DNA of 64,000 nucleotides from Nocardioides okcheonensis (GCF_020991065.1 NZ_CP087710.1:1488001-1552000), one strand, 5' to 3'; numbered from the stretch's first letter, positions 26,862 through 34,994 are shown. The notes: generated by a model from the sequence alone, not told the origin. Translations and numbers: made by a program.

Positions 26862-27428
26862 TCAGCCCTCCTCGCGCAGGCGCGGCGGGGTGAAGTTCTC
26901 CGGCTTGAAGCCGGTCTTGTCGGCGTAGAACTCGCGCAGCACGTCCATGTCGGCGCTGACGTCGCCGCTGGGGTGGAAGGTCGGGCCCCAGCCGACGGTG
27001 CGCGACGGTGCGTCGAGGAACGCCAGGGTGACCGGGAGCCCGGTCTGCTGGGCGATCCGGTAGAACCCGGACTTCCAGTACTCCCCCCGCGAGCGGGTGC
27101 CCTCGGCGGCGATGCCGATCAGCCAGGGGGCGTCGCCCTCGGACTCGACGAGGAGCTCCTTGATGGTCGCCGCCGGGTTGCGGCGGTCGAGCTCGACGGC
27201 GCCGGTGCGGCGCAGCAGCCAGCCCAGCGGCCCGACGAACAGCTCCTGCTTGACCAGCAGGCGGATCGTGATGCCGTAGCGCCACGCCAGGAGCATGGTC
27301 AGCACCCAGTCCCAGTTCGACGTGTGCGGGGCGCCGACGAGGACGCCGCGCTGCGGCACCTCCCCGACGGTCTTCCAGCGCACGGCACGGAGCACGAGGC
27401 CGGCGATCCTAGGTCGCAGCACGGGCAC
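26862..27428 (-). CDS. PlsC-like lysophospholipid acyltransferase
   Basis: This 188-residue protein has the acyltransferase box HTSNWD and the EGTRSR substrate-binding motif, in the order expected for the PlsC superfamily. The short length and the KTVGEVP start resemble compact acyltransferases of actinobacteria. Its GTG start is inside the end of the monooxygenase gene (20-base overlap), so the two are co-expressed. Acyl acceptor unknown. Confidence 0.8.
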   Translation of the reverse strand: MPVLRPRIAGLVLRAVRWKTVGEVPQRGVLVGAPHTSNWDWVLTMLLAWRYGITIRLLVKQELFVGPLGWLLRRTGAVELDRRNPAATIKELLVESEGDAPWLIGIAAEGTRSRGEYWKSGFYRIAQQTGLPVTLAFLDAPSRTVGWGPTFHPSGDVSADMDVLREFYADKTGFKPENFTPPRLREEG

Positions 27429-28785
27429 GTCCCTTCCTGCGCTCGCGCGCGAGGTCCCAGAGGTAGCGGTCGAAGTCGACCTCCATGGTGTGGCGAGGCG
27501 AGGCGTAGAACCGCCTCGTGTCGCGCGCGTGCTCGGCCGCCATCTGGCGACGGACCACGGTGTCCGGTGGCGGGGCGTAGGCCCCGGTGAGGGTCTCGGT
27601 GATCCATGCCGCCTGCGCCTCCGCGAGCGGCATCACCGCCCCGAGCGGCTGGAGCAGGCCGAGGAAGTACAGCCCCGGCAGGTCCGGGTGCACGGTCCGC
27701 TTCCACAGCGGCAGGTCGTTGCCGGGCGCTGCGACGAGCGCGGCGTCGAGGAACGGGAAGCTGACGTGGTAGCCGGTGGCCCACACGATGAGGTCGGCAG
27801 GCGCCGAGCTGCCGTCGACGAAGACCACCCGGTCGCCGTCGAGCCGCTGGATCCCGGGTCGTGCGGTGACCGCCCCGGCCGCCAGCCGCTCGCGGATCCG
27901 CTCGGACTGGACGGGGTGGGACTGGCCGGGCCGGTGGGCCGGGGCAGGCAGGCCGTACGCCGTGAGGCTCCCGCCGGCGGCTGTCGCCCCGATCCGCAGG
28001 CGCAGCGCGGTCACCCACCACGGCACCCAGCCGGGCGGGAGCAGGCCCTGGTCGGAGGGCTTGCCGAGGAAGAACTTGCGCAGCACCCACTCCGGGCGAC
28101 GCACCGACCAGGTGGTCGTGCGGGCCCGCAGTGACGCCTCCACCGCGATGTCCATGGCGGAGTTCCCGGCGCCGACGACCACGACGTCACGTCCCTCGAG
28201 CTGGTCCGCGGAGCGGTAGTCGTGGGAGTGGACCTGCTCGCCGTCGAAGGTGCCCGGGTAGGCCGGGTCCGGCCAGCGCGGGTCCCAGTGGTGGCCGTTG
28301 GCGACCAGCACCGCGTCGTAGGTGCGGGTCTCGGTCCCCCCGGGACCGGTGACCGTCACGTCCCACCGGCCGTCGCCGGTCGGGGTGACGCGCTCGACGG
28401 TGGTGTCGAAGGTGATCGCGTCGCGGAAGCCGAAGTGGTCGACGTACTGCTGGAAGTAGGCCGCGACCTGGTCGTGGCGCGCGTAGGGCGGGTAGTCATC
28501 CGGCATCGGGAAGTCCGAGTACGCCATCCGCGGGCAGGAGGTGTTGATCTCGAGGGTGTCGTAGCAGGCGGAGCGGCCGTTGGAGTTGTCCATCACCCAC
28601 GTGCCACCGATGTCGTGCCCCATCTCGAAGCAGTCGAACGGCACCCCGGCGAGGAACAGGTGCTTGGCGGCGGCGATCCCGGACGACCCGGCCCCGATCA
28701 CGCACGCCCGCGGCAGCGACTCGTCGACCGGGACGGGTGCGGTCACCGGCGCGACGCGGTCGGACTGCCTGACGAGGTATCCCAT
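27409..28785 (-). CDS. Flavin-containing monooxygenase (FMO/BVMO family)
   Basis: This 458-residue protein has an FAD-binding GAGSSG (31-36), an FMO fingerprint (GTFDGEQVHSHDY) and a second Rossmann motif for NADPH (VVGAGNSAMD). It would oxygenate a nitrogen, sulfur or ketone substrate. It is first in a pair with the acyltransferase gene, which overlaps its end. Whether the pair acts on one lipid substrate is only a guess from the overlap. Confidence 0.85.
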   Translation of the reverse strand: MGYLVRQSDRVAPVTAPVPVDESLPRACVIGAGSSGIAAAKHLFLAGVPFDCFEMGHDIGGTWVMDNSNGRSACYDTLEINTSCPRMAYSDFPMPDDYPPYARHDQVAAYFQQYVDHFGFRDAITFDTTVERVTPTGDGRWDVTVTGPGGTETRTYDAVLVANGHHWDPRWPDPAYPGTFDGEQVHSHDYRSADQLEGRDVVVVGAGNSAMDIAVEASLRARTTTWSVRRPEWVLRKFFLGKPSDQGLLPPGWVPWWVTALRLRIGATAAGGSLTAYGLPAPAHRPGQSHPVQSERIRERLAAGAVTARPGIQRLDGDRVVFVDGSSAPADLIVWATGYHVSFPFLDAALVAAPGNDLPLWKRTVHPDLPGLYFLGLLQPLGAVMPLAEAQAAWITETLTGAYAPPPDTVVRRQMAAEHARDTRRFYASPRHTMEVDFDRYLWDLARERRKGRARAAT

Positions 28786-28817
28786 CGGTCGTGTCCCCTG
28801 TCGCTGCCGGTCGTGAC

Positions 28818-29144
28818 TCAGAGGTAGAGCCCGGTGGAGCCGGCCGCGAGGCGCTCGGCGGCGACCGCGTGGACGTCGCGCTCGCGCATCACGACGTAGA
28901 CCTCGCCGTGCACCTCGACCTCCGCCTTGTCCTCGGGGTCGAACAGCACCCGGTCGCCGACCTCGACGGCCCGGGCGTGCGGGCCGACGGCGATGACCCG
29001 CGACCAGGCGAGCCGGCGTGCGCCCATCGCCGCGGTCGCCGGGATCACGATGCCTCCGGTGGAGCGACGCTCGCCGGCCTCCTTGTCGACCTCGACCAGG
29101 AGCCGGTCGTGCAGCATCTTGATGGGGGCGCTGCCCCCGGTCAT
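28818..29144 (-). CDS. GroES-like (Cpn10-fold) protein
   Basis: This 108-residue protein contains MLHDRLLVEVD, TGGIVIP, GDRVLFDPEDKAEVEVHG and YVVMRERDV, all in the Cpn10 order. It lacks a neighbouring groEL and is divergent from canonical GroES in the mobile loop (ERRSTGGIV). The ATG at 29144 gives the usual short N-terminus. It is probably an accessory co-chaperonin paralogue. It lies 14 bases after a DUF3618 gene on the same strand. Confidence 0.75.
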   Translation of the reverse strand: MTGGSAPIKMLHDRLLVEVDKEAGERRSTGGIVIPATAAMGARRLAWSRVIAVGPHARAVEVGDRVLFDPEDKAEVEVHGEVYVVMRERDVHAVAAERLAAGSTGLYL

Positions 29145-29158
29145 GCCAGGCACGGCGC

Positions 29159-29407
29159 TCAGCGCGCGACCTTGCGGACGACGGCGAGCAGCACGAGGAC
29201 GCCCACGACCGCGCCGGCGGCCTTGAGGATGTTGTCGGTGCGCGGCTCGCCGGACTCCAGCTCGACGAAGTGCGACTTCACGCTCTCCACCTGCCGCCCG
29301 ACGATGGTCTTGGGGTGGGCGCGGTGGGCGAGCTGGTCGATGGTCGAGGCGAGCCGCTGGCGGGTCTCCTCGATCTCGCGCTCGAGCGCGCTCATGTCCT
29401 GGGTCAC
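29159..29407 (-). CDS. DUF3618 single-pass membrane protein
   Basis: This 82-residue protein has the DUF3618 start (ALEREIEETRQRLASTIDQLAHRAHP) as an amphipathic helix. A short linker, one membrane helix (about 62-79) and a basic tail follow. Such small proteins are common in actinobacterial membranes with no defined role. Its ATG overlaps the stop of the upstream ATPase gene by four bases, so it is transcribed with the metal transporter operon. That placement may be incidental. Confidence 0.8.
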   Translation of the reverse strand: MTQDMSALEREIEETRQRLASTIDQLAHRAHPKTIVGRQVESVKSHFVELESGEPRTDNILKAAGAVVGVLVLLAVVRKVAR

Positions 29408-30174
29408 GCCGGAAGGCTATCAATGCGCCGCGGGTCGAACCCCCACGGCAGCTCGAGGCGGTGGGCGGCCATCAGCGGCTCGTCGGTGAGGACGTCGAAG
29501 GTGGGTCGGTCGGCGACCACGACTCCCTCGCTGAGCACGACGCTGCGCGGGCACAGCTCGAGGGCGTAGGGCAGGTCGTGGGTGACCATCAGCACCGTCA
29601 CGTCGAGGCTGCGCAGGATGTCGGCGAGCTCGCGGCGCGAGGCCGGGTCGAGGTTCGACGACGGCTCGTCGAGCACCAGCACCTCTGGCTCCATCGCCAG
29701 CACGGTGGCGACCGCGACGCGGCGGCGCTGGCCGTAGGACAGGTGGTGCGGCGGCCGGTCAGCGAAGTCGGCCATGCCGACCCGGTCGAGCGCGGCCATG
29801 ACCCGACGGTCGAGCTCGGCCCCCTTCACGCCCATGTTGGCCGGCCCGAAGGCGACGTCCTGGCGCACGGTGCCGAGGAAGAGCTGGTCGTCGGGGTCCT
29901 GGAAGACCACGCCGACCCGTCGGCGGACCTCCAACATGTTCTTCTTGTCCACGGGCAGCCCACTGACGGCGACCGACCCGCGACCCGCCCCACCCGATCC
30001 GGCACCGAGGATCCCGTTGAGGTGCAGGACCAGCGTCGTCTTGCCGGCGCCGTTCGGCCCGAGCAGCGCGACGCGCTCGCCGCGATGGACGTGCAGGTCG
30101 ACGCCGAAGAGCGCCTGGTGCCCGTCGGGGTAGGCGTACGCCAGGTCGCGGACGTCCAGCACGGGGTCGCTCAC
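29404..30174 (-). CDS. cbiO: ECF transporter ATPase, CbiO type
   Basis: This 256-residue ABC ATPase has Walker A GPNGAGKTT, a Q-loop in VVFQDPDDQLF, signature LSYGQRRR, Walker B VLVLDEPSS and H-loop VTHD. The DPDDQLF sequence is characteristic of cobalt/nickel ECF ATPases. Its GTG overlaps cbiQ by four bases. It powers metal uptake with CbiM, the CbiN-like subunit and CbiQ. Confidence 0.9.
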   Translation of the reverse strand: MSDPVLDVRDLAYAYPDGHQALFGVDLHVHRGERVALLGPNGAGKTTLVLHLNGILGAGSGGAGRGSVAVSGLPVDKKNMLEVRRRVGVVFQDPDDQLFLGTVRQDVAFGPANMGVKGAELDRRVMAALDRVGMADFADRPPHHLSYGQRRRVAVATVLAMEPEVLVLDEPSSNLDPASRRELADILRSLDVTVLMVTHDLPYALELCPRSVVLSEGVVVADRPTFDVLTDEPLMAAHRLELPWGFDPRRIDSLPA

Positions 30175-30839
30175 CCGGGCAACCTACCGTCGTAGCCGCG
30201 CGACAGCATCGCCAGGTGGACCCGCTCGCCACGCTCGTAGGAGCGGATGAACAGCGCGCCCAGCGAGCGCGCCAGCACCGGCCAGTGCCGCGGCGAGCGC
30301 GGGTCGAAGCCGCGCGAGCGCATCGCCGTCAGCATCCGGGCGAGCTCGCCGGTCACGACGTCGAGGTAGCGGATCATGAAGCCCATGATCTGGACGACCA
30401 GCTCCGGCATCCGCAGCCGCTGGAGCCCGCGGAGCAGGTCCTGCGGCTCGGTGGTGGCGGCGAGGGTCAGCGAGGCGAGCACGCCGATGCTGCCCTTGAC
30501 CAGCAGCGCGACGCCCGCGTGCAGGCCGGGCTCGGACACCGTCAGCCCCAGCACCTCGGTGCGCGGGCCGTGGGAGATGAAGGGCATCAGCAGCGCGAAG
30601 ACCGCGAACGGCACCTCGACCACCATGCGGGGCAGCAGGTAGCGCAGCGGCACCCGCGACAGCAGCACGACGCCGAGCAGCGCGGCCGCCTCGGCGGCGA
30701 GGACGGCGTACGCCTGGCGCGGGGTCGCGACGACGACCAGCATGAAGACCAGCAGACCCAGCAGCTTGAGGTGGGCCGGCGCCCGGTGGACGGGGCTGTG
30801 CCCGTGGAAGTGGAGCCGGTGGCCGTGCCCGGCTCCCAT
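30171..30839 (-). CDS. cbiQ: ECF transporter transmembrane subunit, CbiQ type
   Basis: This 222-residue protein has a His-rich start (HGHRLHFHGHSPVHR), several membrane helices and the coupling motifs MRSRGF and LSRGYDG near the C-terminus that contact the ATPase. It sits between the CbiN-like and CbiO genes with 1- and 4-base overlaps, as in cbiMNQO operons. Confidence 0.9.
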   Translation of the reverse strand: MGAGHGHRLHFHGHSPVHRAPAHLKLLGLLVFMLVVVATPRQAYAVLAAEAAALLGVVLLSRVPLRYLLPRMVVEVPFAVFALLMPFISHGPRTEVLGLTVSEPGLHAGVALLVKGSIGVLASLTLAATTEPQDLLRGLQRLRMPELVVQIMGFMIRYLDVVTGELARMLTAMRSRGFDPRSPRHWPVLARSLGALFIRSYERGERVHLAMLSRGYDGRLPG

Positions 30840-31174
30840 CAGACCTCCGCGTCGTGGCGCTCGCGTGGCTCGGCGGCGTCACCCTCACCGCGGCGTCGGA
30901 GCACCCAGAACAGGCCGGTGCTCAGCGCGAGCATCACCACGACACCGACCACCCCGGCGACACCGCCGCTGAGCCGGGCGTCGTCGATGCCCGAGGTCTG
31001 GTAGTCGGCGAGCGGGCTGTCGGCGGTGGCGGAGTCCTCGGCGGAGTCGATGAAGCCGGTCTTGCCGGCGACGTACTCCAGGCCGTCGGGGTGGGAGCTG
31101 GCGTAGTAGCTGGCGACGCCCGCGACGAGCAGGCTCACCAGCAGGGCGACGGCGAAGAAGCGGCGGGTGGTCAC
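30839..31174 (-). CDS. PDGLE-domain (CbiN-like) transporter subunit
   Basis: This 111-residue protein has two membrane helices around an extracytoplasmic loop carrying HPDGLEYVAGKTGF, the PDGLE signature that replaces CbiN in many nickel/cobalt transporters. The GTG at 31174 overlaps the cbiM stop by four bases. Confidence 0.85.
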   Translation of the reverse strand: MTTRRFFAVALLVSLLVAGVASYYASSHPDGLEYVAGKTGFIDSAEDSATADSPLADYQTSGIDDARLSGGVAGVVGVVVMLALSTGLFWVLRRRGEGDAAEPRERHDAEV

Positions 31175-31860
31175 TGCGGGACGACCTTCCGGGTCTCGAG
31201 CTCGCGGCGGGCGAGCAGCGGGCGGGCGCCGTGGACGAGGTCGGGTCGCGAGGCGACGACGCTGCCCACGACCAGGCCGGTGACGGCGGCCTCGCCGAGG
31301 CCGATGAGCACGTGCCAGCCGAGCATCGCGGTCAGCACCGCGCCGAGGTCGACCGGCGCCTGGCCGCCGACCGCGAACAGGCCGGTGAAGACCAGGGCGG
31401 CCGCCGGGACGCTGACGAACGCGCCGACGGCGGCGGCGGGCGCCACCATCGAGGCCCGCGACGGCAGCACGCGGCGCAGCAGCACGAAGACGCCCCAGCC
31501 GACCACGACCGTCGTGATCCCGATCAGCGTGACGTTGGTGCCGAGCGCGGTGATGCCTCCGTCGGCCATCAGCAGCGCCTGGACGAGCAGCACCACCGAC
31601 AGGCACAGCACCGCGGTCCAGGGCCCGACCAGCACGGCGGCGAGGGCACCGCCCATGAGGTGCCCGCTGGTGCCGGCGCCCACGGGGAAGTTGATCATCT
31701 GGGCGGCGAACACGAAGGTCGCGACGAGCCCCGCCATGGGCGCGGTCCGGTCGTCGAGCTCGCGGCGGGCGGCCCGCAGCGACACCGCCACCGCCGCCGC
31801 CGCGACGACGCCGGTCGCGACCGAGGTCGGTGCGTCGAGGAAGCCGTCGGGCACGTGCAC
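31171..31860 (-). CDS. cbiM: Ni/Co-binding ECF substrate subunit, CbiM type
   Basis: This 229-residue protein starts MHVPDGFL, the conserved CbiM N-terminus whose amino group and His2 bind the metal. A second histidine (GTSGHLMG) lies in a later helix. The start is GTG at 31860 with AGGAG eight bases upstream. It heads a cbiM-PDGLE-cbiQ-cbiO operon. A Nur-like box upstream favours nickel over cobalt, and no cobalamin riboswitch was seen. Confidence 0.9.
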   Translation of the reverse strand: MHVPDGFLDAPTSVATGVVAAAAVAVSLRAARRELDDRTAPMAGLVATFVFAAQMINFPVGAGTSGHLMGGALAAVLVGPWTAVLCLSVVLLVQALLMADGGITALGTNVTLIGITTVVVGWGVFVLLRRVLPSRASMVAPAAAVGAFVSVPAAALVFTGLFAVGGQAPVDLGAVLTAMLGWHVLIGLGEAAVTGLVVGSVVASRPDLVHGARPLLARRELETRKVVPQ

Positions 31861-31897
31861 GTCGTCATCTCCTGGGGCTGGCAGGGACTGGTTGGAT

Positions 31898-31948
31898 GTC
31901 TGGTGGCCGACCCGGATCCCCCGAAGCGGGCCGGCGCGACCACCAGAC
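31898..31948 (-). other. Potential structured leader before cbiM
   Basis: Nine-base arms (GTCTGGTGG and CCACCAGAC) enclose a 33-base GC-rich segment that can fold further. It lies between the putative Nur box and the cbiM start, so it would be at the 5' end of the mRNA. No known riboswitch motif was recognised. Confidence 0.4.
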
Positions 31949-31950
31949 TA

Positions 31951-31967
31951 TTGCAACCGTCTTGCAA
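31951..31967. promoter_or_regulatory. Nur-like box (TTGCAA-N5-TTGCAA)
   Basis: The sequence TTGCAA CCGTC TTGCAA matches the Nur box consensus tTGCaa-N5-ttGCAA described for the nickel-responsive Fur-family repressor of Streptomyces coelicolor. It is 90 bases upstream of cbiM and 43 bases before the divergent peroxidase gene. On the cbiM strand it fills the 17-base spacer before a TAGTCT -10-like hexamer. The operator role is inferred from match and position. Confidence 0.65.
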
Positions 31968-32009
31968 CAACCACTCCGGCCCAGCACGAGGGCCGGGAAG
32001 GAGCACCGC

Positions 32010-32480
32010 ATGTCCGAGCGCCTCTCCCCCGGCGACGCCGCCCCCGACTTCACGCTCACCAGCGACACCGAGGAGCAGGTCAGCCTCTCCGACCTGCGCG
32101 GCAAGAAGGTGATCGTGTACTTCTACCCGGCGGCGATGACCCCCGGCTGCACCAAGCAGGCCTGCGACTTCTCCGAGTCGCTCGACTCGCTCCGGGGCGC
32201 GGGCTTCGAGGTGCTCGGGGTGTCGAAGGACAAGCCCGCCAAGCTGGCGAAGTTCCGCGAGCGTGACGCCCTGACGCTGACGCTGCTCTCCGACGAGGAC
32301 CTCGCGGTGCACCGCGCCTACGGCGCCTTCGGGACGAAGAAGCTCTACGGCAAGGAGGTCGAGGGCGTGATCCGCTCGACGTTCGTCATCGGCGAGGACG
32401 GCGCCGTCGAGCTCGCGCAGTACAACGTCAAGGCCACCGGCCACGTCGCCAAGCTGCGCCGCGACCTCGGGCTCGACTGA
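32010..32480 (+). CDS. bcp: Thioredoxin-dependent thiol peroxidase (Bcp/PrxQ)
   Basis: This 156-residue peroxiredoxin has peroxidatic C47 in TPGCT and resolving C52 five residues on (QAC), the typical PrxQ helix disulfide pair. It reduces peroxides with thioredoxin. GGAAGGAG lies before the ATG. Its promoter region is shared with the metal transporter operon and contains the Nur-like box, so nickel-dependent control is possible, echoing the nickel control of oxidative-stress genes in Streptomyces. Confidence 0.9.
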   Translation: MSERLSPGDAAPDFTLTSDTEEQVSLSDLRGKKVIVYFYPAAMTPGCTKQACDFSESLDSLRGAGFEVLGVSKDKPAKLAKFRERDALTLTLLSDEDLAVHRAYGAFGTKKLYGKEVEGVIRSTFVIGEDGAVELAQYNVKATGHVAKLRRDLGLD

Positions 32481-32501
32481 CGCCCCCGAACCACCCGCCC
32501 G

Positions 32502-32561
32502 CACGTGCGGCGGACCTGGCCCCCGGGACGTACGTCGCGAGGGCCACGACCGCCGCACGTG
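32502..32561 (+). terminator. Long inverted repeat after bcp
   Basis: Twelve-base arms (CACGTGCGGCGG and CCGCCGCACGTG) are separated by 36 bases that can pair internally. The element starts 21 bases after the bcp stop and 16 bases before a tRNA gene begins. Confidence 0.5.
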
Positions 32562-32577
32562 TGAGGATGGGCCCTCC

Positions 32578-32650
32578 GCGCTCGTAGCCCAACGGCAGAG
32601 GCACCGCGTTTAGGTCGCGGCCAGTGAGAGTTCGAATCTCTCCGAGCGCA
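32578..32650 (+). tRNA. Class I tRNA with Leu-type anticodon UAG
   Basis: The 73-base cloverleaf has acceptor GCGCTCG/CGAGCGC, anticodon stem CCGCG/CGCGG, loop TTTAGGT (anticodon TAG), a five-base variable loop, T arm GAGAG-TTCGAAT-CTCTC and discriminator A. CCA is not encoded. By the codon table it is leucine (CUA), but normal tRNA-Leu is class II with a long variable arm. The D stem has only three clear pairs. Structure supports a real tRNA; its amino acid is uncertain. Confidence 0.75.
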
Positions 32651-32706
32651 CGCAGTCGCCCCGCGCGTCCCTCCCGTGTGACGCCGGTCACCACTAGGGT
32701 CCGCGC

Positions 32707-33582
32707 ATGGACTCCGCGCTGACCACCGTCGGACTGCCGCTCGCCCTCGCGATCATCATGTTCGGCCTGGGCCTCGACCTGACCGTCGCCGACTTCCGGC
32801 GCGTGGGTCGCGCGCCCCGGGCCGTCGCCGTCGCCCTGGCCTGCCAGGTCGTGCTGCTGCCGGCCGTCTGCTTCGGCCTGGTGCTGCTCTTCGACCTCCC
32901 CTCGCTGCTCGGCATCGGCATGCTGCTGCTGGCCGCCTCGCCGGGCGGCACCACCGCCAACCTCTTCAGCCACCTGTTCCGCGGCGACGTCGCGCTCAAC
33001 ATCACCCTCACGGCGATCAACACGGTGATCGCCGTCGTGACGCTGCCGCTCATCACCGGGCTGGCGATCGCCTGGTACGACCGCAGCGACGACGTCTCGA
33101 TGCCGCTGGTGGAGATCGTCAAGGTCTTCGCGCTGATCCTGCTGCCGGTCGGCATCGGCATGCTCGTCAACCGGCGCGCGCCGTCGTTCGCGCGGCGGAT
33201 GGACAGGCCCGTGCGGATCGGTTCGGCGGTGATCCTCGCCGTCCTGGTGCTCGGCATCCTGCTCGACCAGCGCGAGAACGCGGGCGACTACCTCGCCGAC
33301 GTGGGCCTGATCGCGGCCCTCTTCTGCGCGATCAGCCTCGTCGTGGGCTACGTCGTCCCGAAGGCGTTCGGGGTGACCGGGCCGCAGGCGATCGCCTCCT
33401 CGATGGAGGTCGGGGTGCACAACGCGACGCTCGCCATCTTCGTCGCCGTCGAGGTGCTCGACGAGGTGGAGGTCTCCGTGCCGGCGGCGGTCTACTCGCT
33501 GATCATGTTCGCCTTCGCGGCCCTGTGGGGCTCCTGGGTCTCGCGCCGGGTCACCGAGCGCGAGCCGGTGTCAGCCGGCTGA
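32707..33582 (+). CDS. BASS-family (bile acid:sodium symporter-like) transporter
   Basis: This 291-residue protein has nine or ten hydrophobic segments and the family motifs MFGLGLDL near the N-terminus, ASPGGTTANLFSH and GVHNATLAI. These proteins take up organic anions, pyruvate or pantothenate-like compounds with sodium. Its 3' end overlaps the convergent rdgB gene by 12 bases. Substrate unknown. Confidence 0.85.
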   Translation: MDSALTTVGLPLALAIIMFGLGLDLTVADFRRVGRAPRAVAVALACQVVLLPAVCFGLVLLFDLPSLLGIGMLLLAASPGGTTANLFSHLFRGDVALNITLTAINTVIAVVTLPLITGLAIAWYDRSDDVSMPLVEIVKVFALILLPVGIGMLVNRRAPSFARRMDRPVRIGSAVILAVLVLGILLDQRENAGDYLADVGLIAALFCAISLVVGYVVPKAFGVTGPQAIASSMEVGVHNATLAIFVAVEVLDEVEVSVPAAVYSLIMFAFAALWGSWVSRRVTEREPVSAG

Positions 33583-34257
33583 CAGGTCGGCCGCGACGTG
33601 CGGCGCGAGCTCGCGCAGCGCGCGGCCGCGGTGCGAGATCCGGTCCTTCTCGGCCGGGTCGAGCTCGGCGGACGTGAGGCCCAGCCCGTTGTTGTCGGCG
33701 GCGTGCTCGTCGGCCACGAAGAGCACGTCGTAGCCGAAACCGCCGCTCCCCCGCACCTCACGGATGATCCGGCCGTCCATCCGGCCCTCCACGACGCGCT
33801 CGCGCCCGTCCGGCATCACCCACGCGATCGCGCACGTGAAGTGCGCGCCGCGACGCTCGTCGGGGACGTCGTGGAGCTGGTCGAGCAGCAGCGCGTTGTT
33901 GCGCTCGTCCTGGCTCGAGCGGAGCGAGACCCCCTCGGTCCCTGAGGAGGCGAGGGACGAGCCGTCTCGAAGGGTGGGTTGGCCCGACCAGCGGGCCGAC
34001 AGCACGCCCGGCATGCCGTTGAGCGCGTCGACGCACAGCCCGCTGTCGTCGGCGACCGACGGCAGGCCGGTCGCAGCGACCCCGGCCCGGGCCTTGAGCA
34101 GGGCGTTGCCCTCGAAGGTGGGCTGGTCCTCGACCGGCTCGACGTAGCCCTCGACGTCGCGGACGCCGAGGACCTCGACGTCGGGGACGTGCTCGGCGAG
34201 GATCCGCTGCATCTCGCCGATCTTCTTGGCGTTGCCGGAGGCGAGGAACACCTTCAT
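33571..34257 (-). CDS. rdgB: dITP/XTP pyrophosphatase with in-frame insert
   Basis: This 228-residue protein of the HAM1/RdgB family has SGNAKKIGE at the start, [29 protein letters not shown] and a C-terminal SHRGRAL. It hydrolyses non-canonical purine triphosphates to keep them out of DNA. The family is usually about 200 residues. The extra length is a Ser/Gly/Arg insert (about 93-116) between ARWSG and DERNNALLL, encoded by a palindromic repeat-like DNA segment. Its ATG overlaps the rph stop by four bases. Confidence 0.88.
   Translation of the reverse strand: MKVFLASGNAKKIGEMQRILAEHVPDVEVLGVRDVEGYVEPVEDQPTFEGNALLKARAGVAATGLPSVADDSGLCVDALNGMPGVLSARWSGQPTLRDGSSLASSGTEGVSLRSSQDERNNALLLDQLHDVPDERRGAHFTCAIAWVMPDGRERVVEGRMDGRIIREVRGSGGFGYDVLFVADEHAADNNGLGLTSAELDPAEKDRISHRGRALRELAPHVAADLSAG
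33910..33981. repeat. REP-like palindromic element inside rdgB
   Basis: The segment contains nested palindromes (GTCCCT/AGGGAC around GAGGAGGCG; CTCG/CGAG around AGCGGAG). Its sense text includes CCTTCGAGACGGCTCGTC and CTCGCTCCGCTCGAG. These resemble interspersed repeats often seen between genes in Nocardioides-like and related genomes. Here the reading frame stays open and adds about 20 residues to RdgB. Confidence 0.55.
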
Positions 34258-34994
34258 CGCGCGAGCGCCTCCTGCTGCATCCGGGTGAGGTCGGCGCAGC
34301 CCTTCTCGGCCAGGGCGAGCAGCGCGTCGAGCTCGGTGCGGTCGAACGCGGCGCCCTCGGCGGTGCCCTGCACCTCGACGAACTTGCCGTCGCCGGTCAT
34401 CACGACGTTCATGTCGGTCTCGGCCCGCACGTCCTCGACGTAGGGCAGGTCGAGGCGCGGAGTGCCGTCGATGATGCCGACGCTGACCGCGGCCACCGAC
34501 CCGGTGAGCGGCTCGCCGGCGAGCGCTCCGGTCGAGCGGAGGTGGGCGACCGCGTCGGCGAGCGCGACGTACGCCCCGGTGATGGCCGCGGTGCGGGTGC
34601 CGCCGTCGGCCTGCAGCACGTCGCAGTCGAGCACGATCGTGTTCTCGCCGAGCGCCTGGTAGTCGATCACGGCGCGCAGCGAGCGGCCGATCAGCCGGGA
34701 GATCTCGTGGGTGCGGCCGCCGATGCGGCCCTTGACCGACTCGCGGTCGGAGCGGGTGTTGGTGGCGGCGGGGAGCATCGCGTACTCGGCGGTGACCCAG
34801 CCCAGGCCCGAGCCCTTGCGCCACCGCGGCACGCCCTCGGACGCCGAGGCGGCGCACAGCACCTTGGTGCCGCCGAACTCCACGAGGACCGAGCCCGCGG
34901 CGTGGTCGAGCCAGTGGCGGGTGAGGGTGATCGGCCGCAGCTCGTCGTCGGCACGACCGTCGGCGCGGGGGGTGGGGGCGGGTCCGGAGGTCAT
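34254..34994 (-). CDS. rph: Ribonuclease PH
   Basis: This 246-residue phosphorolytic 3' exonuclease has [31 protein letters not shown], the [18 protein letters not shown] phosphate-binding segment and [11 protein letters not shown]. It trims tRNA 3' ends. The order rph then rdgB matches M. tuberculosis Rv1340-Rv1341, with a four-base overlap between the two. Confidence 0.95.
   Translation of the reverse strand: MTSGPAPTPRADGRADDELRPITLTRHWLDHAAGSVLVEFGGTKVLCAASASEGVPRWRKGSGLGWVTAEYAMLPAATNTRSDRESVKGRIGGRTHEISRLIGRSLRAVIDYQALGENTIVLDCDVLQADGGTRTAAITGAYVALADAVAHLRSTGALAGEPLTGSVAAVSVGIIDGTPRLDLPYVEDVRAETDMNVVMTGDGKFVEVQGTAEGAAFDRTELDALLALAEKGCADLTRMQQEALAR

Noticed and set aside
31861..32009. 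Cobalamin riboswitch before cbiM
   Set aside because: I looked for the B12 box and the conserved GCCACTG core on the correct strand and found neither; the Nur-like box explains regulation better.
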